Of a stretch of DNA of 10,873 bases, positions 1 to 5,630 are shown piece by piece. The position numbers and the translations under genes are program-made. The number at the start of each line of letters is the position of its first letter. Positions within the stretch are counted from its first letter, which is position 1. The DNA comes from UBA6136 sp044237765 (GTDB lineage Bacteria > Pseudomonadota > Gammaproteobacteria > Methylococcales > Methylococcaceae): NCBI GenBank assembly GCA_044237765.1, contig JBIIEQ010000091.1:1-10873 (forward strand). The letters are read 5' to 3'. The notes beneath the pieces were generated by a model. That model had not been told where the DNA came from, searched no databases, and saw only the letters and a list, made by a program, of their open reading frames with translations.

Positions 1-32
1 GCGATATCCAGACCGATTGTCGTAGCATTCAT
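1..32 (-). CDS. IS110-family transposase, N-terminal 10 codons only
   Basis: On the minus strand an ATG at 30-32 opens MNATTIGLDIA and the frame leaves the window. This is the usual opening of IS110/IS1111-family DEDD recombinases; the Asp of GLDIA would be the first acidic residue of the RuvC-like catalytic centre. A perfect Shine-Dalgarno (AGGAGG, minus strand, 41-46) lies 8 bases upstream of the ATG, which fixes the start. The enzyme would catalyse IS excision and insertion. Only the start is visible, so subgroup and integrity cannot be judged. Family call is confident, function inferred. Confidence 0.8.
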   Translation of the reverse strand, partial: MNATTIGLDI

Positions 33-134
33 CTTGTATTCCTCCTTTCTCATGAAGTGGTTGTTTGAATTTCCACTTTGGCACATCACGATGCCGTTAG
101 GGAGGAGGAGTCCATACCATTAGGACAGGCATGG
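33..134 (-). mobile_element. Probable terminal non-coding region of the IS110-family element
   Basis: This is the stretch between the transposase start and the first recognisable hairpin repeat at 135. IS110 elements lack conventional terminal inverted repeats, so the exact end cannot be called; it probably lies between about 105 and 134. The stretch is only about 100 bases. That is short for a bridge RNA encoded upstream of the recombinase (about 177 nt in IS621), so an IS1111-type arrangement with the RNA region downstream of the gene would fit better. That last point is inference. Confidence 0.4.
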
Positions 135-238
135 GAAGGACCCTAGGCTATGGGAAAACTGGCTAGGCCGCAGTGGTGGGTATTGCGGGGGCCATGCCAC
201 GAGATCCTTCACTCCCCGTGGGTCGTTCCGGATGACAC
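135..238. repeat. Dispersed hairpin repeat, copy A (outer left arm missing)
   Basis: The inner left arm (GAAGGACCCTAGGCTATGGG) begins at 135 and the right arm (GAGATCCTTCACTCCCCG... ending GGATGACAC) ends at 238. The centre has the shared CTGGCTAGGCCGCAGTGGTGGG core. The outer left arm TGTCRTCCTGAGC present in other copies is absent and is replaced by sequence next to the IS110 end. Confidence 0.75.
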
Positions 239-262
239 TAAAGCCGGGGGTCCGAATGACCG

Positions 263-378
263 TGTCATCCTCAGCCTGCGAAGGACCTCAGGCTATGGGC
301 ACTGGCTGGAGCGCAGTGGTGGGTATTGCGGGGCCATAGCGTGAGATCCTTCTCTCCCGATGGTCGTTCAGGATGACA
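263..378. repeat. Dispersed hairpin repeat, copy B (complete)
   Basis: The outer left arm TGTCATCC begins at 263, the inner left arm GAAGGACCTCAGGCTA follows, and the right arm GTGAGATCCTTC...GTTCAGGATGACA ends at 378. The arms pair imperfectly, so one strand could fold into a long hairpin. Spurious ORFs across this stretch are repeat translations, not genes. Confidence 0.85.
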
Positions 379-388
379 TAAACAAAGC

Positions 389-440
389 TGTCATCCTGAG
401 CCCCGCGAAGGATCCCTGGCTTCGGGCAAGGTGTCCCTGA
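389..440. repeat. Dispersed hairpin repeat, left half only
   Basis: A third left arm, TGTCATCCTGAGCCCCGCGA, starts 10 bases after copy B ends and continues with AGGATCCCTGGCTTCGGGCA. No matching right arm follows, so this is a half unit. Confidence 0.7.
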
Positions 441-627
441 GGTGCAAGCTGGGGCGCAGCGTACTCGCAAACGCTAACAGGGTTCGGGCTCGATCGTTGA
501 GGATCGCTGGGCTCATCTCAACCTTGGGGTCGCCATCAAATTACAATCTTTGAATGCAAACGCGTCAGTTTTACCTTTACTTGATCACCTTGGCCGGCGG
601 CACAATCTGGCTATGGGGTGAGCCATT
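441..627. other. Gap between repeats and hepT
   Basis: No supported gene, RNA or terminator was seen here. A short minus-strand open frame directly after the hepT stop ends at about 587 but has no recognisable product. No strong stem-loop with a T-run follows hepT. Confidence 0.5.
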
Positions 628-1059
628 TTAGTCATTCTTGTCTGATGTTCTGTCCATCTTTTTTTCAAGAAAATCCACAATAAACCGATGACGCTCGGCT
701 TTCACCAGGTTGAGTATTAACTCCATATTAAGGTTCATATAGTCGTGGACGATCCGGTTCCGGATGCCGATGGCGCTGTTCCATCGCGGGGCTTCATCCA
801 GGTTAATTACCCCGATCCGAACGAGGCTGGCAAAGGCGTCATAGGCCGATACAGGAACAGGCTCCCCGTTGGCCTTGAGGATGTGCTTGGCTTTGCCGAT
901 GGCATTTTCTATCAAGATCTGGAGGGCATGGAGAATGCCGGACTGCTCCAATGCTGTGACCCCCTGTTGCGTTTGTAATTTATGCCGCGCCTCTTCCAGC
1001 ATGGACGCTTGTTCACGCGCCAAACGTTCGGTTTCGGCCAGGTACAGATCAAGCCGCAT
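628..1059 (-). CDS. hepT: HepT-like HEPN ribonuclease toxin of an MntA/HepT pair
   Basis: A 143-residue, mostly helical protein. The signature RX4HXY active site of HEPN ribonucleases is visible near the C-terminus as R-NRIV-HDY (in RNRIVHDYMNLN). In characterised systems this toxin cleaves RNA and is neutralised when MntA attaches AMP to the motif tyrosine. The ATG at 1059 is chosen because MRLDLYLAETERLA matches the normal family start and length; the frame stays open to 1134 but that extension lies inside mntA. The start overlaps the end of mntA by 11 bases with no strong ribosome site, suggesting translational coupling. The C-terminus (KKMDRTSDKND) is charged and probably disordered. Family and pairing are confident; activity is inferred from the intact motif. 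Confidence 0.88.
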   Translation of the reverse strand: MRLDLYLAETERLAREQASMLEEARHKLQTQQGVTALEQSGILHALQILIENAIGKAKHILKANGEPVPVSAYDAFASLVRIGVINLDEAPRWNSAIGIRNRIVHDYMNLNMELILNLVKAERHRFIVDFLEKKMDRTSDKND

Positions 1060-1426
1060 GGGTTTGGCCCCAGTAATAATCTTCGAGTTCGCGCCATACT
1101 CTGACCTGATACTTGGCCCATGCCAGTTCATCATTGGCCCAGATCAATTGGCCTTCCTCGACAACCAGCGCCTGCATGGCCAATCGGGTGCTGGATAAGT
1201 CGATGAGGTCGATTTTTTTGTCAGGCACGGCCAGAGTATGTGCGAGGTGGTTGCGCAGGGCTTCATGCTTTTCGATGCGATCCAGCAATCGGGCGTACCT
1301 CCAGTGCACGGCGATATCCCAGTCGCTTTGATCTGTATGGGAGCTGTTCGCGCGGCTCCCTACTAGCACGGCAAAGAGCACATCGGGGGTGTTGGCAATG
1401 GCTGTCTTTAGAGCAGTTAAATCCAT
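1049..1426 (-). CDS. mntA: MntA-like minimal nucleotidyltransferase antitoxin
   Basis: A 125-residue minimal nucleotidyltransferase. The catalytic GSX10DXD motif is complete: GSRANSSHTDQSDWD at about residues 22-36, preceded by VLFAVL, with a further acidic segment KKIDLIDL. In studied MntA/HepT systems it AMPylates the tyrosine of the HEPN RX4HXY motif, which is intact in the downstream gene. The ATG at 1426 (MDLTALKTAIANTP) is preferred over a TTG at 1468 because it matches family length. Neither has a clear Shine-Dalgarno; the sequence just before the ATG is pyrimidine-rich. The gene begins 55 bases after the wzm stop in the same direction, so it could be transcribed from the polysaccharide operon as well as from its own promoter. 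Confidence 0.88.
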   Translation of the reverse strand: MDLTALKTAIANTPDVLFAVLVGSRANSSHTDQSDWDIAVHWRYARLLDRIEKHEALRNHLAHTLAVPDKKIDLIDLSSTRLAMQALVVEEGQLIWANDELAWAKYQVRVWRELEDYYWGQTHAA

Positions 1427-1481
1427 TAAGGAGCCAGCCTGGTGAATTTTTTGTGTCTTGAAAGGCAAGTAGGGTGAGGTT

Positions 1482-2267
1482 TTATAACTCGTCGACCATT
1501 TCGCCGGAGCGCTTGCGAAACAGGCGGTAACCGAGCGCGCAGGTCATTAAGGCCAATACGGCCAAGGGCCATAGGGTTTCCCACTGGGGCCATTGGCCGG
1601 ATACGAGGATGTCCTGGTAGGCGGTCATGAGCGGGGTCATGGGGTTGCGCTCTATCCAGGGGCGAATGGGGTCCGGCAGGATGCTGAGAGGATAGACGAC
1701 GGGGGTGAACCAGAACCAGAACTGCAGCAATACGCTGAAGAATTGACCGACATCCCGAAAAAAGACATTGAGCACGCCCAAGGTGACGCCCAGGCCGATG
1801 GCAAAGGCGACCTCGAGTAACATCAGGGGAAACACGCCCAGATAGGGCCAGCCGGGAAATTGGCCGGTCAATGCCAGAAAGGCCGTGAAGAGGGTAAAGA
1901 TGATGGTGAAGTTAAGCCCAGCATTGAGGATGACGACGACCGGCAGGCAGATGCGGGGGAAGTTGAGCTTTTTGATGAGGTTGGCGTTTTCGATGAAGAC
2001 GTTTTGTGCCCGGCCGGTGATCTCGGCAAACAAGCCCCAGGTCAGGGTGCCGGCACAGAGGTAAATACTGTAGGCGATGCTGGAATCAACACCGGGCAGT
2101 TTGGCGCGCATGACATTGGCAAAGATCACGGTGTAGACCACGATCATCGATAGGGGCTGGATGATGGACCAGAGCGAGCCGAGCAGGGAGTTGCGGTATT
2201 TGGCCTGGAATTCGCGACGGACGTTGCCGAGGATGAAGCCGCGGTAGTTCCATATTTTGTTGATCAT
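1482..2267 (-). CDS. wzm: ABC-2 polysaccharide/O-antigen export permease (Wzm-like)
   Basis: A 261-residue inner-membrane permease. The amphipathic N-terminus RREFQAKYRNSLLGSLWSII is typical of this family. About six hydrophobic segments are visible (residues about 31-51, 66-86, 108-132, 143-167, 176-196, 231-249), with the conserved NLIKKLNFPRICLPV loop, FFRDVGQF, and the late WFWFTPVVYPLS segment. It would move a lipid-linked glycan across the inner membrane, powered by a Wzt-type ATPase. No such ATPase is present; the next gene on the strand is mntA. The upstream neighbours manC and the secreted protein at 2304-2837 support a surface-polysaccharide role. ATG 2267 has only a weak GGGCAG ribosome site. 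Confidence 0.9.
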   Translation of the reverse strand: MINKIWNYRGFILGNVRREFQAKYRNSLLGSLWSIIQPLSMIVVYTVIFANVMRAKLPGVDSSIAYSIYLCAGTLTWGLFAEITGRAQNVFIENANLIKKLNFPRICLPVVVILNAGLNFTIIFTLFTAFLALTGQFPGWPYLGVFPLMLLEVAFAIGLGVTLGVLNVFFRDVGQFFSVLLQFWFWFTPVVYPLSILPDPIRPWIERNPMTPLMTAYQDILVSGQWPQWETLWPLAVLALMTCALGYRLFRKRSGEMVDEL

Positions 2268-2303
2268 GCTGCCCGGCTCACAGGGTTACGCCACCCTCAT
2301 GGT

Positions 2304-2837
2304 TTAGCGGATTTTTAGCTTGATGAGACCCACGCCCAGAAGACGGGTGTCTTCGCTGCCGCCTAGCGATTTGGGCGAGATGGGTTTGGCGGGGACCAGG
2401 GTTATCGAGTCTGTATTGATCCCTTCAACCGCAAGGGTGTAGGTGCTCGGCTGCCCTCGTGTGAGGGTGATCTGTTTTTTGACTTTACCGATTTGAACCG
2501 TCAGCGGGGCGTTGATGTTGGGGCCAAACGCCTGGGCGGTCAGTTCGAGGGTGAATTTTTTGGGCAGTTTTTGCTTGAATTTGAAAGTGGCTTCTTTTCC
2601 GTCGGTCCAGCGCCCCCAGGGTTCATAACCACTGACGCCGGTCACCTTGTCCAAAAAGCTGGGATAGCCTTGCTTGGCAAAATCGATGCCTTCCGCCAGC
2701 GTGCTGTCATAGCGCGGAGCGAGGGTGTCTTGGGTAGCCGCCGCTGAAGGTGCGGTTTCGGCGTAGGAGTAGCTGTTGATAGTCAGGCTGCCGGTGATCA
2801 TTAGCAGACATGTGCAAACAATACGGGACATTTTCAT
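2304..2837 (-). CDS. Secreted/periplasmic single-domain protein of a polysaccharide locus (DUF7024-like)
   Basis: A 177-residue protein. Residues 1-26 form a Sec signal peptide: basic start MKMSR, hydrophobic CLLMITGSLTI, probable cleavage after SYA. The mature part is one beta-rich domain: GYPSFLDKVTGVSGYEPWGR (about 57-76), AFGPN (about 103-107), a variable middle, then ISPKSLGGSEDTRLLGVGL near the end. From memory this pattern, WGRWT then AFGPN then SP-LG-S-D-R-LG, matches a domain usually found as the C-terminal soluble part of large membrane glycan-modifying transferases; I am not certain of the Pfam name. Here it is free-standing with its own signal peptide, between manC and wzm. A role in glycan binding or modification is inference. 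Confidence 0.65.
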   Translation of the reverse strand: MKMSRIVCTCLLMITGSLTINSYSYAETAPSAAATQDTLAPRYDSTLAEGIDFAKQGYPSFLDKVTGVSGYEPWGRWTDGKEATFKFKQKLPKKFTLELTAQAFGPNINAPLTVQIGKVKKQITLTRGQPSTYTLAVEGINTDSITLVPAKPISPKSLGGSEDTRLLGVGLIKLKIR

Positions 2838-2990
2838 GAGTTCATCGGGTTAGTTAAGGGGGTTTATGAAAATTGCACTTCGGCAAGGCTCACCTGAGCT
2901 TCGTCAAAGGGCTCAGTGCGAGCGGATGCTATATGAAAACAGCCAATTATTCGTGCTTGCCGAACCTTTCGGGCATGTAGAGATAATTTT
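2838..2990. other. manC to downstream gene spacer with a short inverted repeat
   Basis: This 153-base spacer holds CCTGAGCTTCGTCAAAGGGC followed by TCAGTGCGAGCGG. The CTGAGC and GCTCAG ends form a small stem, and the piece resembles a very common proteobacterial intergenic repeat built on CCTGAGC-TGTCGAAGGGC. No T-run follows, so it is not a convincing terminator and manC may read through into the next gene. Confidence 0.5.
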
Positions 2991-4448
2991 TCAACTTCTG
3001 CCATAGCGGTCATCAAGGCGGACAATGTCATCCTCCCCCAGATATTCGCCACTCTGGACTTCGATCATGACCAGATCGAGCATGCCGGGGTTTTCCAGCC
3101 GATGGGCGCGACCGGCGGGGATAAAGGTGGATTCGTTTGCTCGCACGAATACCTCTTCATCGCCGACGGTGACTTTGGCGATGCCGCTGACGACGACCCA
3201 GTGTTCGCTCCGGTGGTGGTGCATCTGCAGGCTGAGCGCGCGCCGGGGGCGGACCTCGATGCGTTTGATCTTAAAACCGGCCCCCACTTCCAGCACGGTG
3301 TAGGTGCCCCAGGGCCGGGATACGGTGCGATGCAGTTTGTAGGCGTCATGATCCTGGCTTTTGAGCCGGGCGACGACTTGCTTGACCTCTTGCGCCTTAT
3401 CGGCGCGAGCGACCAAGAGGGCGTCGGGCGTGTCGATGATGAGGAGGTTATCGACCCCGACGGCGGCCACCAGGCGATCTTCACTCTGGACAAAGGTGTT
3501 GGTGGAATCGACGAATATGGCGGGAGCGGCCGCCCGGTTATTGTCCTGGTCCGGCGGAACCAGCTCGCTGATGGCGGTCCAGGAGCCGATGTCACTCCAG
3601 CCGAATGTGGCGGGGATGACGGCGACGTTGTCGGCATGTTCCATGACGGCATAGTCGATGGAGATGTTGGGCACCTCGGCAAAGGGTTCGGCGGGGATTT
3701 CCAGTAAGCCGCTTCCGTTCACGTTATGGTCGCGGGTGCTGGCCCAACAGGCGCGGGCGGCCTGGTCGACCTCGGGCGCATGGGTGGCCATGGCATCCAG
3801 GAGGGTACCTGCGCTGAAGCAAAACATGCCGGAGTTCCAGAGGTAGTTGCCAGCCTGGAGATATTCCTGTGCTTTTTCTTTGCTGGGCTTTTCGACGAAT
3901 CGGCAAACGCGCTGACCGGGGCCGATGGGTTCGCCAGCTTCGATGTAGCCAAAGCCGGTATCGGGTGCTGTGGGGACGATGCCGAAGGTGACGAGGAGGT
4001 TGTCCCCGGCCAGTTGGGCCGCTTGCTGGACGGCCTGCCCGAAGGCGGTGGCGTCTTGAATGAGGTGATCGGCTGCGAGCACGAGCATGAGGGCATCGTG
4101 GCCGTATCTTTCAGCCACATGCAGGGCGGCCAGCGCAACTGCGGGCGCGGTGTTGCGCCCGGTGGGTTCCAGCAGATAGACGCCGGTATGTGTTTTGGCG
4201 AGTCCGGCCTGCTCAAACTCGTCCTTGCTCATGAAGTAGTAGTCACGGTTGGTGACCGTGAGGATTTCCGTGCCTTGAGCGACGGCAGCGGCACGGCTGT
4301 AGGTTTTTTGCAGCAGGCTTTTTCCATCGGCCAGTCTCATGAAGGGCTTTGGATGACCTTCACGCGATACCGGCCACAGCCGGGTACCCGCCCCGCCGGA
4401 GAGGATGACGGGAATGAGCCGGTTGGATTCAATCGTGGGATTTTTCAT
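2991..4448 (-). CDS. manC: Mannose-1-phosphate guanylyltransferase / mannose-6-phosphate isomerase
   Basis: A 485-residue bifunctional type II PMI-GMP of full length, making GDP-mannose from mannose-6-phosphate with ManB. The N-terminal nucleotidyltransferase shows LSGGAGTRLWPVSREGHPKP (residues 17-36), AADHLIQD (about 125), FGIVPTAPDTGFGYIE, FVEKPSKEKA (about 184) and NSGMF. The C-terminal cupin isomerase (about residues 375-485) shows RPWGTYTVLE, KRIEVRPRRALSLQ, the metal-binding MHHHRSEHW and IPAGRAHRLENP. ATG 4448 is chosen because the protein then begins just before the first conserved block; there is no good Shine-Dalgarno. The stop of a damaged upstream reading frame lies 9 bases before this ATG, suggesting coupling in an older operon. 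Same functional class as AlgA/CpsB. Confidence 0.95.
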   Translation of the reverse strand: MKNPTIESNRLIPVILSGGAGTRLWPVSREGHPKPFMRLADGKSLLQKTYSRAAAVAQGTEILTVTNRDYYFMSKDEFEQAGLAKTHTGVYLLEPTGRNTAPAVALAALHVAERYGHDALMLVLAADHLIQDATAFGQAVQQAAQLAGDNLLVTFGIVPTAPDTGFGYIEAGEPIGPGQRVCRFVEKPSKEKAQEYLQAGNYLWNSGMFCFSAGTLLDAMATHAPEVDQAARACWASTRDHNVNGSGLLEIPAEPFAEVPNISIDYAVMEHADNVAVIPATFGWSDIGSWTAISELVPPDQDNNRAAAPAIFVDSTNTFVQSEDRLVAAVGVDNLLIIDTPDALLVARADKAQEVKQVVARLKSQDHDAYKLHRTVSRPWGTYTVLEVGAGFKIKRIEVRPRRALSLQMHHHRSEHWVVVSGIAKVTVGDEEVFVRANESTFIPAGRAHRLENPGMLDLVMIEVQSGEYLGEDDIVRLDDRYGRS

Positions 4449-4457
4449 GTTGCAGCT

Positions 4458-4681
4458 TTAACTTTTCAACTGAAATAAAGTGCGTCGGTATCCGTTGGGG
4501 TATGCACTTTGATCGAAGACGGGCTTCGGCTTGCGTGGATTGGTGAGCGCGATGTTGGCAAAGATTTGACCCTTGGTGAAGTCTGGTTTGCGTTAAAGCC
4601 GGGCATGTCGAGCCGGGTGAGCCTGGCACCGGGGAAGGTGCCGCCCAATAGCGCGGGGAAGGCGATGACCAGGTACAGCAC
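4458..4681 (-). pseudogene. 3' remnant of a membrane-protein gene upstream of manC, frameshifted
   Basis: Reading down from 4681 on the minus strand, the frame encodes LYLVIAFPALLGGTFPG, then ARLTRLDMPGFNANQTS, with strongly GC-biased third positions and one hydrophobic segment. At about 4583-4592 coding character moves to a second frame: FTKGQIFANIALTNPRKP, then KPVFDQSAYPNGYRRTLFQL, ending at a TAA at 4458-4460. One single-base change would join the two. The stop sits 9 bases before manC, as expected of an operon neighbour. The 5' side is lost exactly at the CTAGGGG array. The original protein is not recognised; a membrane glycosyltransferase or similar would suit the context, but that is inference. 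Confidence 0.42.
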
Positions 4682-4683
4682 AG

Positions 4684-4746
4684 CTAGGGGCTAGGGGCTA
4701 GGGGCTAGGGGCTAGGGGCTAGGGGCTAGGGGCTAGGGGCTAGGGG
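4684..4746. repeat. Heptanucleotide tandem array (CTAGGGG)9
   Basis: Nine perfect contiguous copies of CTAGGGG. The plus strand is a regular GGGG-CTA series, a strong G-quadruplex motif resembling telomeric repeats. The same heptamer occurs once inside the hairpin repeats (GGCTAGGGGCACTGG), which may be its source. It ends the truncated frame upstream of manC. Confidence 0.97.
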
Positions 4747-4980
4747 GAAGTTTGGCGGGGGTGGGGGCGGTGTCAAGCATTGGCTTGAGTGGGCTCACCT
4801 GGGGGTTAAAGGGGATTCGCGGGAGGGTTGTAGTGTTTACCCGTTCATCAATCATCGTGTGGCCCCCCAGCTTGGTCTGGTGTGATGGGGGCGGATGATA
4901 GCATGGGTGGTGAAGGTTTGTGGATGTTTGGGTTTTGGGGTGTGGGTTGTGTGGGGGGTTGGGCCTTTGGGGGGCGGGTT
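4747..4980. other. G/T-rich non-coding stretch with quadruplex potential
   Basis: No convincing gene was seen. From about 4870 the plus strand is nearly all G and T. At 4930-4958 four G-runs of three or more occur with short loops (GGGTTTTGGGGTGTGGG, then TTGTGTGGGGGG), followed by more runs to about 4978, so a canonical quadruplex motif is present. A proline-rich minus-strand ORF here ends inside the heptamer array and looks spurious. Confidence 0.6.
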
Positions 4981-5036
4981 GTGCGGGGGTCGTAGCCTGA
5001 GATCCTTCACTTCCCGTTGGTCGCTCAGGATGACAC
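4981..5036. repeat. Dispersed hairpin repeat, copy C (core edge and right arm)
   Basis: GTGCGGGGGTCGTAGCCTGA, then GATCCTTCACTTCCCGTTGG, ending CTCAGGATGACAC at 5036. The left arm is not present; the G/T-rich stretch takes its place. Confidence 0.8.
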
Positions 5037-5140
5037 AACCCTCCGTGGGAGCGTCGCCCCCGGCGCGAGCGGGGCCCAATGCCGGTAACCGCCTCGCATC
5101 GGCCCGGGGGCGGGCCTCCCACGCGGGACACGGAACGCGG
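5037..5140. repeat. Second copy-type spacer repeat, partner at 10486-10661
   Basis: The stretch starting AACCCTCCGTGGGAGCGTCG and continuing through GGCGCGAGCGGGGCCCAATG recurs almost unchanged at 10486-10558. The tail CGGGCCTCCCACGCGGGACA recurs with small changes at 10631-10661. Both copies lie between a hairpin right arm and the next left arm. At 10486 the two parts are separated by about 70 bases carrying another repeat. Confidence 0.85.
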
Positions 5141-5259
5141 TGTCGTCCTGAGCCCCGCGAAGGACCTCAGGCTAGGGGCACTGGCTGGGCCGGGATGGTG
5201 GGTTGGGCGGTGACGTAGCCTGAGATCCTTCACTTCCCGATGGTCGTTCAGGATGACAC
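5141..5259. repeat. Dispersed hairpin repeat, copy D (complete, 119 bp)
   Basis: Left arm TGTCGTCCTGAGCCCCGCGA then AGGACCTCAGGCTAGGGGCA; core CTGGCTGGGCCG...GGTGGGTT; right arm GTAGCCTGAGATCCTTCACT ... GTTCAGGATGACAC. The inner arms GAAGGACCTCAGGCTA and TAGCCTGAGATCCTTC pair with one mismatch. One of the best reference copies in the window. Confidence 0.9.
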
Positions 5260-5289
5260 GGTATTTTTGGCACAGCCCTCCCAGCTTTG

Positions 5290-5409
5290 TGTCGTCCTGA
5301 GCACCGCGAAGGACCTCAGGCTAGGGGCACTGGCTAGGCCGGCGTGGTGGGTTGTGTGGGAGTCGTAGCATGGGATCTTTCACTTCCCGTTGGTCGTTCA
5401 GGATGACAC
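5290..5409. repeat. Dispersed hairpin repeat, copy E (complete, 120 bp)
   Basis: Left arm TGTCGTCCTGAGCACCGCGA; right arm GTAGCATGGGATCTTTCACT ... GTTCAGGATGACAC ending at 5409. It is separated from copy D by a 30-base spacer GGTATTTTTGGCACAG... that also recurs near 9364 and 10264. Its right edge falls within a small HTH gene read on the minus strand. Confidence 0.9.
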
Positions 5410-5411
5410 GG

Positions 5412-5483
5412 TGTGCGCAGAGTTTTGACGCTCAGTTGCCAGCATTTTGCCAATTCCGTTTCCAGCGAGATGGGGTAGTGCAT
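5412..5483 (-). pseudogene. Truncated helix-turn-helix protein, first 24 codons
   Basis: An ATG at 5483 (minus strand) follows an excellent Shine-Dalgarno, AAAGGAG at 5489-5495, five bases upstream. The product begins MHYPISLETE and continues ELAKCWQLSVKTLR, which reads like the first helices of a small DNA-binding protein (AlpA/excisionase or similar HTH, where ...VSxKTLRRWR is usual). The next codons fall into the right terminus of repeat copy E, and the frame then reads repeat sequence. The missing remainder was not found beyond the repeats. HTH assignment rests on a short stretch; the truncation itself is clear. Confidence 0.6.
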
Positions 5484-5528
5484 ATTTTCTCCTTTACAGC
5501 CCCTGTGACGCCGCTGTTCGGGAAAGTA

Positions 5529-5554
5529 GCCAAGTGGAAGAGTGCGAACTTGGC
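5529..5554. promoter_or_regulatory. Inverted repeat in the divergent promoter region
   Basis: GCCAAGT (5529-5535) and ACTTGGC (5548-5554) are perfect 7-base inverted repeats with a 12-base spacer. They lie between the divergent starts of the truncated HTH gene (5483, minus) and the Phd-UPF0175 gene (5631, plus). A binding site for the HTH protein is possible but not shown. Confidence 0.35.
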
Positions 5555-5598
5555 AGCGGTGGCAAATTTGAGGTGACCCTGCTAGACTACCAATGTTC

Positions 5599-5611
5599 CT
5601 ACATCATGTAG
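5599..5611. promoter_or_regulatory. Palindromic operator candidate upstream of Phd-UPF0175 antitoxin
   Basis: CTACAT-C-ATGTAG is a perfect 6+6 palindrome 19 bases before the ATG. Its right half overlaps a TAGAAT -10-like box (5609-5614), and the ribosome site GGAGG follows at 5620-5624. Phd-type antitoxins repress their own promoters through such palindromes; autoregulation here is inferred. Confidence 0.5.
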
Positions 5612-5630
5612 AATATATCGGAGGACCGAG

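Noticed and set aside
150..470. ORFs on both strands across 150-470
   Set aside because: They are translations of the hairpin repeat; the same peptides (ILRSAQDD-like, RWSFRMT-like) reappear wherever the repeat occurs.
3065..4216. Several long ORFs in other frames over manC, including 3102-3707 and 3726-4478 on the plus strand
   Set aside because: They are antisense or shifted shadows of manC, caused by GC-rich codons; none has a recognisable domain while manC is full-length with all motifs.
4440..4600. Clan AA aspartic protease remnant upstream of manC, suggested by FANIALTNPRKP and KCIPQR in two frames
   Set aside because: The resemblance is short, lacks the catalytic DTG, and a continuous two-frame membrane-protein tail ending before manC explains the sequence better.
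4895..5233. ORFs of 75-166 codons on both strands at 4733-5233
   Set aside because: Composed of repeat translations and proline/glycine-rich low-complexity sequence; no ribosome site or family.
5352..5576. Plus-strand ORF ending FGKVAKWKSANLAAVANLR
   Set aside because: Its first half is hairpin repeat and it runs antisense to a better-supported HTH gene start at 5483; the end may be chance.
5529..5580. tRNA or small RNA gene at the GCCAAGT...ACTTGGC stem
   Set aside because: No cloverleaf, T-loop or terminator; only a single 7-base stem is present.
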